Counted from the first letter of the stretch, positions 45,383-58,300 are shown. The stretch is DNA of 64,000 nucleotides from Paractinoplanes atraurantiacus (GCF_900215205.1 NZ_OBDY01000036.1:1-64000), one strand, 5' to 3'. A program made the numbers and translations. Notes: generated from the sequence alone by a model not told the origin.

Positions 45383-48300
45383 CCGATTACATGGTGTCGG
45401 TTTCGCACACCGATCCCGGGTGCCTGCCGAGCATCTCGGCCGCGCTCACCCACGCGGGCCCGGGCGCGACCGTCGTCGTTCAGCCGGGCGTCTACACCGA
45501 GCAGCTCCGCCTCGACCGCGACGTCACGCTGGTGGCCGAGGACGGGCGCGGCACCGTGACCATCGACGGCGGCTCCGGCGCCGCCGTCTTCGCCGCCTCG
45601 GGCACGGCCGTGCTGCGCGGCCTCACCATCACCGGCGGCAGTCCCGAGCTCCCGGCCGTGCAGGTGGGCGGGGGCGCGCTGACGCTGGCCGACTGCGACG
45701 TCGACGGGCGGGGCGTCGTCGCCGTGCACGTGCCGTCGGGACGGTTGAGCCTCACCGGCGGCGTGCTGCGCAACCCGGGCGGGGCCGGCGCGCTGGTCGA
45801 GAACACCGGAGAACTGGCCCTCGGCCGTACGGCTGTGCGGGAGGTCGGGACCGTCGGCGTCGTCATCGCCGGCCCCGGCGCGACCGTCATCGACTGCGAG
45901 TTCGGCGAGGTGGCCGGGGCCGCCCTGCTGAGCCTCCGCGAGGGCGGCGGCCTGGTCCGCGGCGGCACGGTGAGCGGGGGCGACGGGCCGGCGATCGTGG
46001 CCGAGGCGGAGAGCCGCACCCGGTTCGAACGGGTGACGGTGCGGGGCGGGAACACCGGCGCGGTGCTCAACGGCGGATCCCCCGTACTCGAGAGTTGTGA
46101 GTTCGACGGGGTGAACGGGCACGGCGTGGAGGTGACCGGCGCGGCCGACCCGGTCCTCCAGGGTTGCGTGGTGACCGGGGCCGGCGGGCACGGCATCGTG
46201 GTCACCGAGTCGGCGACGGGCCGCTTCGCGGAGTGCGTCATCTCCGGCACCGGGGCCGCACCCTTCGCGGCCACCGGCTCGTCGGCGCCGCAGATCGCCG
46301 GCGGCCGTTTCACCGCCTCCACCACGTCGGCCGCGGTGTTCGAGGCGCAGGCCTCCGGAACCATCACCGGGACCGCGCTGACCGGCGGCCGCAGCGGACT
46401 GGTGGCCACCGGCTCGGCCACCCCGGTCCTCAGCGAGGTACATGTCTCCGGCTGTTCCGAGTCCGGCATCGACCTGCACGAGCAGTCAGTCGTCACGGTG
46501 CGGGACAGCCGGATCAGCGGCGCGGCCACGTCGGGCGTCCACATCGGACGCGGTTCCCGGATGGAAGCCGGCAATCTGTCCGTCAGCGGCGGGCGGGACG
46601 GCATCGTGGTCGCCGACAGCGGGACGGCCGTCCTCGCCTCGGTCGAGGTCTCCGGCGCTCAGGGCGCCGGCCTGCTGATCGAGACGGGCGGCACCGTGCG
46701 CGCCCAACGGGTGCGGGCCCACGGCAATGCGGTCGGGGTGCGGTGTGCGCCCGGCTCGGCCGGGAGCATCGAACAGTGCGAGGCCTTCGACAACACCCGC
46801 GAGAACATCAGCCGCGAGCAGGGCTCGACGGTGGACGTCGGTGGAGCTCCGGCCGTGGTCCCGGCCCCCTCGTCGCCGGCGGAGCCGGCCGAGGACCCGG
46901 TGGCCGCCCTGCTGACCGAGCTCGAAGCCCTGGTCGGCCTGGCCGGGGTCAAGCGCGAGGTGGCCACCCTGGTCGGCCTGCACCGCATGGGCCTGCGCCG
47001 CGCCGCGGCCGGGCTGCCCGCCCCGCCGATGTCGCGGCACATGGTCTTCGCCGGCGCGCCGGGCACGGGAAAGACCACGGTGGCCCGGCTCTACGGCAAG
47101 ATCCTGGCCGGGCTTGGCGTCCTCAAGACCGGGCAGATCGTCGAGGTGGCGCGGGCCGACCTCGTCGCCGAGCACATCGGCGGCACGGCGGTGAAGACGA
47201 CCGAGCGCTTCGAGGCGGCGCTGGGCGGCGTGCTGTTCATCGACGAGGCGTACACCCTGATGCCGGTCGAGGGCGGGGGCCACGACTTCGGCCGGGAGGC
47301 CGTGGACACTCTGGTCAAGCTCATGGAGGATCACCGCGACGAGGTCGTGGTCATCGTGGCCGGCTACTCGCCGCAGATGCGGGCGTTCCTCGGCGCCAAC
47401 CCGGGCCTCGCCTCGCGGTTCGCCAAGACCATCGAGTTCGAGAGCTACTCCACGCCGGAACTGGTGACGATCGTCGAGCGGATCTGCAGCAGTCACCACT
47501 ACTCGCTGGAGTACGACACCCGGCTCGCCCTGACCGAGCTGTTCGACGGCATGGTGCGCGACGAGAACTTCGGCAACGCCCGCGTGGCCCGCAAGGTGTT
47601 CGAAGAAATGGTCGGCCGGCAGGCCTTCCGGCTGGCCCAGAGCGATGACCCGTCCGGCGTCACGCTGGCCCAGCTGATGCCGGAGGACCTCGGCCCGGCG
47701 CAGGCCGGTGGCGGCGAGGGCGAGCAGGACCGGATCGACGAGATGCTGGCCAAGCTGCACCGGATGACCGGCCTGGAGGCGGTCAAGCGGGAGGTCACCG
47801 AGATGATCGACCTGCTGGCGGCGACCCGGGCCCGGGTCGCGGCGGGCCTGCCCGCGCCGTCGATGTCGAGGCACCTGGTCTTCTCGGGGCCGCCCGGCAC
47901 CGGCAAGACCACAGTGGCCCGGCTCTACGGTGATCTGCTGACCGCCCTGGGCGTACTCCCGGGGGGTCAATTCGTTGAAGTTGCCCGGGCCGATCTGGTC
48001 GGTGAATACATCGGGCACACGGCCCACCGGACCAAGGAGGCGTTCGAGCGGGCGCGCGGCGGCGTGCTGTTCATCGACGAGGCGTACACCCTGGCTCCGC
48101 CCGGCGCCCAGAACGACTTCGGCCGGGAGGCGATCGACACGCTGGTCAAGCTGATGGAGGACCACCGTGACGAGGTGGTGGTCATCGCGGCCGGCTACGA
48201 GCGGGAGATCGAGATGTTCCTGGCCGCGAACTCCGGGCTCGCGTCCCGGTTCTCCCGGCGGATCCACTTCGAGAACTACAGTCCGGACGAGCTGACCAGC

Positions 48301-48543
48301 ATCTTCCAGCAACTGGCGATGACCAGCGGCTACGAATGCCCGGGGGCCACGCTGGGCGCGGTTCGGCAGAGATTCGAGGGTGTACGCCGTACAGCCACCT
48401 TCGGCAACGGCCGCTACGCGCGGCAGGTCCTCGACGAGGCGGTCACCCGGCAGGCGGGCCGGATCCGGGTGCTGGGCCGGCCGACCGTCGAACAGCTGCG
48501 GACCCTGCTGGTCGAGGACGTCGTGGCCAAGGCCGGAGCATGA
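45379..48543 (+). CDS. EccA-like double AAA+ ATPase with N-terminal parallel beta-helix
   Basis: 1054 residues. Residues about 1-490 are a right-handed beta-helix (repeated short turns such as GVVIAGPGATVIDCEF, VLQGCVVTGAGGHGIVV and SGIDLHEQSVVTV), as in pectate-lyase-like NosD/CASH domains. Two CbxX/CfqX-type AAA+ domains follow, with Walker A at Lys565 (GAPGTGKTT) and Lys843 (GPPGTGKTT) and Walker B VLFIDEAYTL in both. EccA of mycobacteria has a TPR domain plus one such AAA+; here the TPR is replaced by a beta-helix and the AAA+ is duplicated. It probably remodels or releases T7SS substrates in the cytoplasm. ATG overlaps the previous stop (ATGA), and the next gene overlaps its stop the same way. 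Confidence 0.9.
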   Translation: MTDYMVSVSHTDPGCLPSISAALTHAGPGATVVVQPGVYTEQLRLDRDVTLVAEDGRGTVTIDGGSGAAVFAASGTAVLRGLTITGGSPELPAVQVGGGALTLADCDVDGRGVVAVHVPSGRLSLTGGVLRNPGGAGALVENTGELALGRTAVREVGTVGVVIAGPGATVIDCEFGEVAGAALLSLREGGGLVRGGTVSGGDGPAIVAEAESRTRFERVTVRGGNTGAVLNGGSPVLESCEFDGVNGHGVEVTGAADPVLQGCVVTGAGGHGIVVTESATGRFAECVISGTGAAPFAATGSSAPQIAGGRFTASTTSAAVFEAQASGTITGTALTGGRSGLVATGSATPVLSEVHVSGCSESGIDLHEQSVVTVRDSRISGAATSGVHIGRGSRMEAGNLSVSGGRDGIVVADSGTAVLASVEVSGAQGAGLLIETGGTVRAQRVRAHGNAVGVRCAPGSAGSIEQCEAFDNTRENISREQGSTVDVGGAPAVVPAPSSPAEPAEDPVAALLTELEALVGLAGVKREVATLVGLHRMGLRRAAAGLPAPPMSRHMVFAGAPGTGKTTVARLYGKILAGLGVLKTGQIVEVARADLVAEHIGGTAVKTTERFEAALGGVLFIDEAYTLMPVEGGGHDFGREAVDTLVKLMEDHRDEVVVIVAGYSPQMRAFLGANPGLASRFAKTIEFESYSTPELVTIVERICSSHHYSLEYDTRLALTELFDGMVRDENFGNARVARKVFEEMVGRQAFRLAQSDDPSGVTLAQLMPEDLGPAQAGGGEGEQDRIDEMLAKLHRMTGLEAVKREVTEMIDLLAATRARVAAGLPAPSMSRHLVFSGPPGTGKTTVARLYGDLLTALGVLPGGQFVEVARADLVGEYIGHTAHRTKEAFERARGGVLFIDEAYTLAPPGAQNDFGREAIDTLVKLMEDHRDEVVVIAAGYEREIEMFLAANSGLASRFSRRIHFENYSPDELTSIFQQLAMTSGYECPGATLGAVRQRFEGVRRTATFGNGRYARQVLDEAVTRQAGRIRVLGRPTVEQLRTLLVEDVVAKAGA

Positions 48544-49313
48544 CCGTGCAGCCCCATCTGGTCGAGCGGGCCGGTGTGACGGTCGTGCTCGGCGATGCGC
48601 CCGCGCCGCCGGACGAGCTGCTGGCCGGCCTGCCCGGCGAGCCCGGCTTCCGGCCCGTCGTCGTGGCCGTGCATCCCGGCCCAAGCGCCGAGGAGTTGGC
48701 GCGGCTCCTGCACGGCCGGGTCGACGGGACCAGGCTGATCCTGTCTTACGCGGCGGTCAACGGCATCGCCCGTACGCTGGCCGATCGCCTCCGTGTTCCG
48801 GTCGTGGCGCCCACCGGGGCCGCCCTGATGCTGCCTGAGCGCCTTTTCGTCCAGCATGGAGAGTGGGTGCGATTCCGTCCGGGCGCGGAACCGGTCGGCG
48901 AGGGCGCGCGTTTCCCGGCCCCGCGATGGCAGGCGGCGCTGCGACACGGGCCGGCCCTCACGCCGATTCCCGCCGGCCTGTGGCTGGGTCCCTCCGGCGA
49001 GGCCGTGCCGGGCGACGTGCTCACCCTTCCGGTCCTGGACGAGCGTGTCACCGTCGTGGTCGGGCCGGTGCCGCCGCCGGAGGCGCGAGCGGCCCTCCGC
49101 ACGCTGCCGTGGCCCCTGCGGCACGAGATGCTCCTCGAGCCGTACGGCACGGACCCCGGCACCGTGAAGGACATCGGCCGGCGGATCACCGAGGGCTTTC
49201 TGCCCACCCGGACCGTGACCAGGCCCGTGCCGGGCGCTGCGCCTGTGGCCGGTCCGGCGGCCGACAAGGCGCTGTGGCGGCCGGCCGGCGCGTGGCGCCG
49301 CACACCCTCGTGA
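48540..49313 (+). CDS. T7SS-locus protein of unknown function with alpha/beta module
   Basis: 257 residues. The N-terminal about 120 residues contain the module VVVAVHPGPSAEELARLL, LILSYAAVNG, LADRLRVPVVAPTGAALML and GEWVRFRPG, similar to the module at residues 65-165 of the gene at 43625 and to the start of the large gene at 59996. The C-terminal part has strands (VTVVVGPVP) and ends in a basic/Pro tail. No signal peptide or membrane helix. ATG 48540 overlaps the EccA-like stop (ATGA). No established family recognised. Confidence 0.68.
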   Translation: MTVQPHLVERAGVTVVLGDAPAPPDELLAGLPGEPGFRPVVVAVHPGPSAEELARLLHGRVDGTRLILSYAAVNGIARTLADRLRVPVVAPTGAALMLPERLFVQHGEWVRFRPGAEPVGEGARFPAPRWQAALRHGPALTPIPAGLWLGPSGEAVPGDVLTLPVLDERVTVVVGPVPPPEARAALRTLPWPLRHEMLLEPYGTDPGTVKDIGRRITEGFLPTRTVTRPVPGAAPVAGPAADKALWRPAGAWRRTPS

Positions 49314-49375
49314 AGTCCGCGCCGCCCGGTGCGTCGTCCTCGATGTAGCCGTGGCACATCAGTGGGGGTTCGGTC

Positions 49376-52300
49376 GTGGGCATCGATGTCTCGGACGAGC
49401 TCAACAGGTTCCAGTTCTGGCTGTCGGGTGAGCAGTTCCCGGCGACCGACGAGGGTGTCCTCCGGCAGCTGGGGGAGTTGCTGAGGTCGCTCGGCGTCCA
49501 GATCGAGGATCTGCAGCCGGACTTCGTGGCCGTGGTCAACTCGCTCTCCGACGCCATGGAGGGCGCGGCCGACCGGGCCTTCGTGGACGCGATGCGGGAG
49601 TACGTCGACAATCCCGGCTTCCTCCCGCTCGCGGGCCGTTACGTCCACCGGATGAGCGACGACTTCGACAACCTCGCCGCCGAGGTCGAGTACGCCAAGT
49701 TGATGATCATCGCGACCCTGGTCGAACTGCTGATCACCTTCACGATCGTCATGGCCCTGCAGTGGCTGTTCCCCGGCCTGGTCTCGGGCTGGCTGATGCA
49801 GCTGATCATCGGGCGGTCCCGGGTCATCGCGTTCCTGCTGCGTATGGCCGTGCAGATCGTCATGGCGCAGGTCATGGGCGCCGGCGCGCAGGTCATCATG
49901 TCGCTGGCCGTGCAGGCCATCATGAAGCGCAACGGCTCGATCGACGACATCGACTGGAAGAAGGTCCGCGACTCGGCGGCCATCGGCGCCCTGGGCGGCG
50001 CGATCGGCATCGGCGTCGGCGGCATCTTCAACTTCCTCGGGCCACAGTTCGAGAAGATGTTCGCCAAAATCGTCGGCAAGGGCGGATCGGACGGACCCGG
50101 CCTGCCCGGCGCGCCCGGATCCAAGCCCGGCGCTTCCGAGTCGAAGCCCGGCGCTTCCGAGTCCAAGCCCGGCGTTCCCGAGTCGAAGCCCGGCGCTTCC
50201 GGGTCCACGCCGGAGGTGCCGGCGCCGAAGCCGGGTAACCGCCCGGTCCCGGCGGCGGCGCCCCCGCCCATGGTGCCGAGGTCGCCGGGCAATGACGCCC
50301 CGGGACCCGACGGCGCGCCTCCCGTTGCCCCCAGGTCGACCGTCGACAATGCCCGGCCGGTCGAGGCGGCGCCGCGTCCGCCGGACAACAAGGAGGGGTT
50401 CGGGGAGAACATCGCCGTCGAGTCCACGACCGAGGTCGTGACCGAGGTCGCGTGGTCCGGCTCGCAAGGCCAGGACGTCACCTGGGAGTCGCTGCTCGGC
50501 GGCGCGGCTTCCGGCGCTACGTCGGGAGCGGTCGAGCATGGCGGCCACCTGGCCGGCGAGGGGTTGCGCCATCGCACGCACGGGAACGACAGCCACGCCG
50601 GGCCGGCCCAGTCCCCGGTCACGCCCGACCCATCGCCCGATCCCGGCCGGGACACGCCACAGGAAGTCGCCCCGGTGCCGCCCTGGGCGCCCGGGCCGGC
50701 TCCCGCGGCGGAGGATGCCGACGGCGAGCGCAACGACGCCCCCTATGACGACACGGCACCGCCCCGTTCCCCGGATGCCCCATCAGGGTCCGGACCCGAC
50801 GCGACTCCGGCGCCGGTCCCGTCCACCGATGCCACGGGCGGCGAATACCCCGAGGGCCCGGACACGTCGACGGCCGTCACCGTTCCGGAGGTCGGCATCG
50901 TTCCGGAGGTCGGCATCGGTTCGGCGGCCGGCACCGATCCGCGGTCCGTGCCGCAGGCCGATCCGAGGCCTGTGCCGCAGAAGGTGCATCTGGTCGTGTC
51001 CGGTAGCGGCGTGATCAGCGACGACATCCGCCAGAACCTGAGCGCCTGGAACAACAGCACCGCGGCAGGCGGGTGGACCGTCCAAGCCTGGGCGTCGCCG
51101 GACGTCGTCGCGGCCAACCCCGGGCTCGGCCTCACCGCCCTCCCCGAACACGCGGGTGACCCCGGCCGGGCCGGGCTGGCCGTCCTCAACGAGCACGGCG
51201 GCCTGCTCGTGGACGCGAGCCTCGCCCCGGACGGCATCACCCTGCCGCAGGAGCCGGTCCTGATGGGGACCGGCCCCGCCGACGTGCCTTACATGGATGC
51301 CGAGATCCGCTCCGACGAGCGCATGGCCGGCCTCGGTTCAGGTTCCGGTTCGGGCTCGGGCTCCGGCGCCGGTCCCGCCGTCCCGCGCCGGGATCCGAAC
51401 GCCATGCAGCCGTCCCAGCGGAGCGTTCCCGACCTCGCCGGGCCGTCGCTCATCATGTCGCCGCCGCGGACGGCCTTCCTGGACCGCCTGTCCCAGCCGC
51501 CTGTCGCCGGCCCGGCCCAGCCCGTCGCCGGCCCGGCCCAGCCCGTCACCGGCCCGGCCCAGCCCGTCGCAGGACTGGCTCAGACGGAGCCGGTCGGGTC
51601 CGGTGAGGAGGCGGCCGTGCGGACGGCGTTCGAGACGCCGCAGCGGGTGGTGTCGGAGTCCGCGCTGGACCGGATGCCGCAGGCGCCGGAACCCGCGCCG
51701 GCCGCGCTCCTCGAACCCCTGAGCCCGCCGCCGCCGGTTCCGGCCGATTTCCGCTGGTGGCGGCCGGAGGGTGACCGCGACGGCGTCTTCCGGCAGCGGT
51801 ACGGATGGCTGCCGCAGGTCAACGACGGCGGCCGGGGGCGCCGCCGTGCCGGTGAGCTGACCGACGCCCAGTGGACCGAGAACTGCTTCCTGGCCGCGGT
51901 GGCCACGCACATGGCGGTCGAGGCCCAGCTCAACGGGATGAGCCCTTCGTTCGTGGCGCCCGGCTCGGCCGTGGAGGATCCGCACTTCCGAGGTGGCGTC
52001 GACCCGGCATCCCTCGTCACCTATGCCAACGACACCCGAGGTGGGCCCGCCGGCGCGCATCCGCCGAGGCGGCTTCGCGTGACGAGTTCGTACGACGTGG
52101 TCGCCGAGACGATCCGGGCGGCCGGTCCCGGCGCGCAGGGCCTGGTGATCGTCGGGGGCCCGGCCGGCCGTACGCATGTCGTCAATGTCGTGAAGGACGG
52201 TGACGGCGTGCTGTTCCTGGACGGGCAGCGAGGCGGCCCCGCCGTGCTGCCGCCGACCGGGATGCCGATCTTCATTCCGGTCGGCCCGGTCGAGGTGATC

Positions 52301-55300
52301 GCGGTGGGCGTGCCGGTCGACCCGGCTGCGATCGGGCGGGTCGGCGTGTCCGGCGACACCGTCCCGGCCGGGGGCGACGCGGAGTTCGTACAACCGCTTC
52401 CGGATCAGGAATGGCGCGACCGCCGGATCGAGGGGCCCGGCGCGGGGCTGTGCCAGTTCTACGCCGTGCTCGGAAGCGTCCCGGTCGTGGTCGCCGACCG
52501 GCTGCGCGACAACGGCCTGGGCGATCCCGCCGTCGACGCCTGGCTGCGGGACCCGGAGCAGGTCCGGCGCGCCCTGCACGAGTACCGGGGTGCGCCGCCG
52601 CGGGCCGACGGCCTGGTGCATCGCTCGGCGGCGGCTCTCGTGGAACTGGTCGAGCGGCACGTGTCGGTCGACGGGAACCGGGTGTCGGCCGCGGCGGCCG
52701 AGGCCTATCGCCGGGCCCGCGCGACAGTTCACGAGGAGACGCTCGACGACGGCGAGCTGGAGCGGCGTCATCAGGAGCTGGACAGCCTCGGCGTCGGCCG
52801 CCGGGACATCGACCCGGAGCCGATGGTGGCGTTCCGGCAGCGGATGAACGACTACGGGGGCCCGCTGCTCAGCTTCGAGCGGTCCGGACTGGCCGGCCTG
52901 GTCGCCGATTGGCAGCGGGTCTGGAATCGCGACGAGGGCGACGCCCTGCCCGCGGTGCTCGCCGACGCGCTGGGCATCCGGTTGCGGATGAACCACCGGG
53001 CCTCGACCGGCCAGCGCGGACAGACCTTCGGCTCCCACGGGCCGGTCGTCGATGTGGCCCGTGACCCGGGTAGCACCGAGCGTGGCGGCATGCGCGTCGG
53101 CGAGCACTACATGGCGATGCGCCAGCCGGGCGAGGAAGCGGCGCCGGACGTGCCGCCGGATGTGTCGCCGGCCGTGTCCCCGGACATCTCCGACGCCGAG
53201 GAGGCGTTCAGCGCCGCCGCCGCTTACGGCCGGGCGCTGACCGAGCTGGCCGGCCGGCCGGCGGCGGAGCGGGACAACTACGAGACGGCCCATTTGGCGT
53301 ACGCCCGTGAGCTCTACCGTGGCCGGCCCCTGACCACGCCGGAGGGGGAAACCGCCGGCGGCAGCCGGAAGAACTGGGAAGGACTCGCCGAGGCGTACAA
53401 GAAAGCTCGGAAGGCTTTTTCGACGGCCCGCCGGGACCCCGGCGGGACCGATCTCACCGCGCCGGCCGATGTCTGGGCGGCGACGATCGCCTTCGCGGCC
53501 GGGGCCCGCGCGAACGAGAACATCCTCGCCGCGTCCGGCGAGATCACCCTGCCGCCGTGGTTCAGCGCCGAGTTCGGCTCGATGGGAGACGGCTATGTGC
53601 ACCGTGCCGAGCCGGCGCCGGCCGGCGACCACACCCTCGATCGTGTGGCGGCGGGCATCGCGGCGGAGATCACCGACGAGCGTCAGCGCGCCGAAGCCGT
53701 GGCGTGGGTTCGCCGGCAACTGAGCGACCGCGCGGCGAAGACGTGGCAGAGCCTGATGGTGACCGGCCTGGGCAAACGGTTCGGCGGTTACCACGTCCGG
53801 CTCTCGCTGCGGGTCCACGGTTTCGCTCCGGTCGTCTCGGCCCCGCCCGCCGTCCCCGGCATCAGCGACTACAAGAGCAAGTACGCCGACACGACGATCG
53901 CCGGTGAGCATTCATGGAGTTCGGCGGTGAGCGCCACCGCACCGGTCAACCCGCTGTGGGAGGTCGCCGGACGGGTGATGAGACATCTCGTGCTGCCCCA
54001 CGTCATGCTGCACGCGGGAATGACCCGCCAGAGCACCGAACGGCAAGGGCTGGAGGTGCAGTCCGGGAATCGCCCACTGCTCAACGACATGAACTACCAC
54101 GAGGTCGAGGCCGACCTGATCGTGGACGTGGCCGGTGGGCCCGGCGGCCGCGTCGAGCTGGCCCCGCTGCCCCCGCCCGCCCGGGTCGTGGCCGCCCTGC
54201 CCCGCGCGCTGGCCGGGCCGGGCACCAGCGTCGAGCACCGCCGCTTCGCGGTCACCGACCCGCAGGCGATCACCATGGTCGACGCGACCCTGCACGCCGC
54301 CGACCTCGGCGAGGTGGCTCGCGCGCTGCGCGAGCGCGTGTCCGGCGCCCTCGGCCTCGGCCCGGTGGAAGCCGCCCATCTCGAGTCGGCGCTGATCGAG
54401 GAACTGGTCAACGAGACCACCATCAAGGACCGTACCCAGCAGCTGTGGAGCGACAGCTATGTGCCACCACTGATCCAGCTCGACCTCGACCCGCGTGACT
54501 CCGGCCCCGGATATCCCGACGACCGGTACGCCGTCGAGATCTCGGCCGCGACGCGCGAGCTCGGTGGCCGGCCCGAGCGGGTGCCCGACGCCACGGTCCG
54601 CAACGACATGGCGGCCACCGAGGCGATGCGCCGGTTCTACCGGGGCGGCCACAACTGGAAGGCGGGGCTTCGCGGGGCGTTTCCGCTCACCGCCTTCGGG
54701 GGACAGGCGGTGTTCTCGCCGATGATCCGGGCGAGCTACGGCCGCAGTGGACAACTGGCGGCCAAGAGCACGACCATCTTCCAGGCGAAGACCGCGTTGA
54801 TGCGCTTCGGCCCGCTCGATCGGTCCGTCGCGGTCCTCGGCCTGCGGGTCTCGGTCACGTCGACCAGCACCGGGCGGAGCTTCGAGCTGGACGTACCGGC
54901 CCGGGCCGAGCTGGGCATCCCCGCTGATCGATCGGAGGCGTTCCAGGCCGCGGCGCGCCGGCCGGCCGCTCCGGCGCCCGTCCGCGTGCCGCCGGCGGTG
55001 TTCTCGTCCTGGCTGAGCCGCGTCGACGCCTGGGAGGGCGTGGCCACCCGGCCCGCCGAGGAGTGGGCTCGCAACCCCCTGCCGCATCCCGGGCCTCCGC
55101 AGCCGCGCCACCTCGCGATCGTCGCGCGGACCACGGTGATCGAGCTGGAGATCGTTCCCGGTCCGGCCTCCCCCGTCGCCGTCCAGGGGTGGGCGGACCT
55201 GCTGGCCCCGGGCGGCAACGTCCGGCTGAACCAGAGCGGCTCGGCCCCGAGCGGTCTCGAACCCGCTCGTCTGCGTTACGTGGTCGAAGGTGGGCGGGTC

Positions 55301-58300
55301 ACCGGCGCCTACGTCCTGGACGGGTCGGCCGAGCAGCGGGCCGTCTCGTACCAGAGGGTGCGGACCGTGCTGGGCAGTCTCCTCGGCGCGAACCGGGTGC
55401 CCGGCCCCGTTCGCAGTGTCTTCCCGCGCCCGGTCCCGGCGATGACGGAGCTGCGCCTGTGGACCGTCGCCGCCGGTGTGGGACTCGGGCCTGCGGTGGC
55501 CAAGGAGATGCCCGGGGCGCAGCGCGTGCTGGCTCAGTTCGAGCTGATGGCCCGCACGGCCCTGTCGACCGCGGGCAAGCGGCTCACGCCGACCGAGGAC
55601 CACGATCTGCGGTTCCAGCTCGCCGCGGCCTTCGGCGTGCCGCGGCTGCGCGGCAGCGCCCGCTCGCTGTTCGACGGGCGGCTGGCCCGGACGGTGGACA
55701 TCGGGCGCTTCTCGTTGCGCTTCGAGGTGGCGGGCCGGTTCACCGAGGTGCGCGATACACGCGAGGAGATCAAGACCCAGATCGACGTCCAGGGCCGTAC
55801 GACGGTGGGTGGATCCGTCGTGCGGGACAGCCGCCGGGAGTTCGCAGTCGACGCCGGGCTCAGCACCTACGCGGCCCCCAGGAAATGGCCGGTGGCGCTG
55901 CGGATCCGGGTGCCCGAGGGCGAGGTGTCATGGGACTGGAGCTCGTCGGTCGACGCGGAGGTGGCGAGCAAGGGGTACCGGCGCCGAGTGGTGACCGGCC
56001 CGACCCAGGTCATCGACATGGCGACCACCTTCGAGCTGCTGGTGATCGCGCGGGACGGCGAGCAGACCAGTTCGTGGGCGCGGTCGACGATCGGCGGCCC
56101 GGACCAGGACGCGGTCACCACCCTCCGGGCCGCCGAGAGTGACCTCGGGCCGGCTGGGGAGCGGCCGGCGCGGGCGCTCACCGGTGCGCCGATGCCGAGG
56201 CGAGCCGACCGGGATCCCGGAGCCGACAACGTCTATCTGTGGCTGAACAACTTGGCCGATCTGGCCGACCGGGTCGCCGGCGCGGTGGTGGCCCGGTTCG
56301 GCTCGACCTCGCTCGACCTGCCCGACATCGTCCGGGCCGACCTCCTGGAGCCGCGGGCGCCCGAACTGCTGAACGAGGAGGGTTTCCGCCTGCCGCCGGT
56401 CGGCCAGTCCCGGGACGTGGTCGAGACCCTGCGCATCTTCTTACGGCCGTCCGCCGTCACCTACGACTCGTCGTCGCCGGGCGCCCGCCACGAGAGATAC
56501 ACCGAGGGCGACTCGAAATCCGGGCACGGCCGTGGCTCGGCGCGGAGCTGGCGTCTCGGCGCCGGGATCGGCCTCATCGGGCACACCCACCAGCCGAGCG
56601 CGCCCCATCGGTCGCCCACGCCCCATCTGTCGGCGGCGCGCCGGGCGGCGCCGGCCGGCTCCACGGACGACCAGGGTGCGAATCCGTACGGCACCGACCA
56701 CGCGGGCGCGAACGCGGTCTACGTCGGCGGGCGGCATCAGGGCCGCGAGGTCGTCGAGTCGATGAGCGCGAACGAGCTCGCCATCGCCGCCCTCTTCGGC
56801 GACTCGCATCTGTTCCACGGCAACGCCGACTACGTGTTCGTCTACACCCGTCACCCGGCCGGTGAGCGGCCGCAGACGGCCGTCTTCGATTTCTCGGTCG
56901 AGAACGGCCTGCAGGCGTCGGTCCACGACGACTACGCCGACTCCTGGGGACAGGTGCCGGGCCGTACGAAGCCCGAACCGGGTGCCGAACGCGTGCCGCT
57001 GCACCTGGCCCTGGCGCTGAACTTCTCGGCGATCGAGGGCCTGTGGACCGCGCGTCTTCTCGCAACGGTCCGGAACGGGCTGGCGCGGATGGACATCCGG
57101 ACGGACGACCCCGAGATCGACCACCAGCTCTGGGTCTTCCTCAACGACACGGCGGTTCGTGCCCTCTATCACCAGGTACGACGGGACGGCCACCACCTGC
57201 AGGTCGTCCAGCTCAACGAGAACGGGACCTGGAACCAGGCCGACATCACCATCACCACCGTCGAGGACGAGCCGGCGTTCCACCAGCAGCGGCCACAGGC
57301 GAAGATCACCACCGGTGGGCAGAGCCTGATCCTGCACGACGACGTCGACGAGCAGGGTTCGTCCCACAAGGCGTCTCTGGAGGTGGAGACGCGCGCCGGC
57401 TTCGACAAGGCCCGCCTCACCGGCGCGGTCGACGTGAAGGCGCCGTGGCACACCGGAGAGCACGCGGTCGAGAAGGACACCGAGCGCGACATCCGGCGGT
57501 CGTCGACCCAGAAGAACGGCGCGGTGGAGTTCCGCGCGCGGACAACCTTCGTCGTGACGATGCGGAAGACGACCGTCCGGCACCCGGTCCATCAGGTGCT
57601 GCACGACGCGGTGACCGGCCTGGCCGCCCTCGCCGGCCCGGCCGCCCCGGCGCAAGCCGATGCCGGCCCGGTCACCACGGTCGAGGTCGAGGGCAGCTTC
57701 GGCTTCCTGACGCCACGGGAGCTCACCGTTCCCCCGCTGCTCAGGACCTCGCCCGGATGGCTGCGGCCGCAGCCGCTGACCCGCCCGGACTTCGCCGCCG
57801 ACGACGCCACCGCCCGCTTCGCCCGGATGGTCCTGGACACCATCCAGGTCATCGACGTCTTCCCGCACGCCGCGATGGCGGAGGCGATCCGGCGGCACCT
57901 CGGGCCCGGCCCGGGGCAGGTCCTGGAGCCCGGCCGCCCCGGCGTTCACGACCGGGCGCTGCGCACCCGGCTGAACCGCAGCAACCTTCGTACGGCGGTC
58001 GGGCGGCTCCTCGGCCCGGGGCTCCCCGTCGTCGGCGAGGACGGCCCCCGCCTGCACCTGGTGATGCGCACCGCTAGGTGGATCACCGACATCGACCTGG
58101 AGGCCCTGGGCTTTCCCGAGGTCTCCAGGGAGTCGGAAGGCCGGCGGACCGCCGGCAGCGACCTCGCGATCGGGGCCGACGTCGGCGCCGGCAACCCGAG
58201 CGGACTGTTGCGGGTCCTGGCCGGCCCCGGCGTCGAAGGCGAGGTCGGTGACGGCGGCTCGCACGGGGAGTCAGTCGGCAGCTACGTCGAGCACAACCGG

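Noticed and set aside
46486..48684. Long minus-strand frame over the EccA-like gene
   Set aside because: No motif, Arg/His/Asp-rich shadow composition; the plus strand has two complete AAA+ domains.
50123..51583. Short tandem repeats considered as a CRISPR-like array
   Set aside because: Units are 21-base, contiguous, in frame and encode linker peptides; no spacers and no cas genes.
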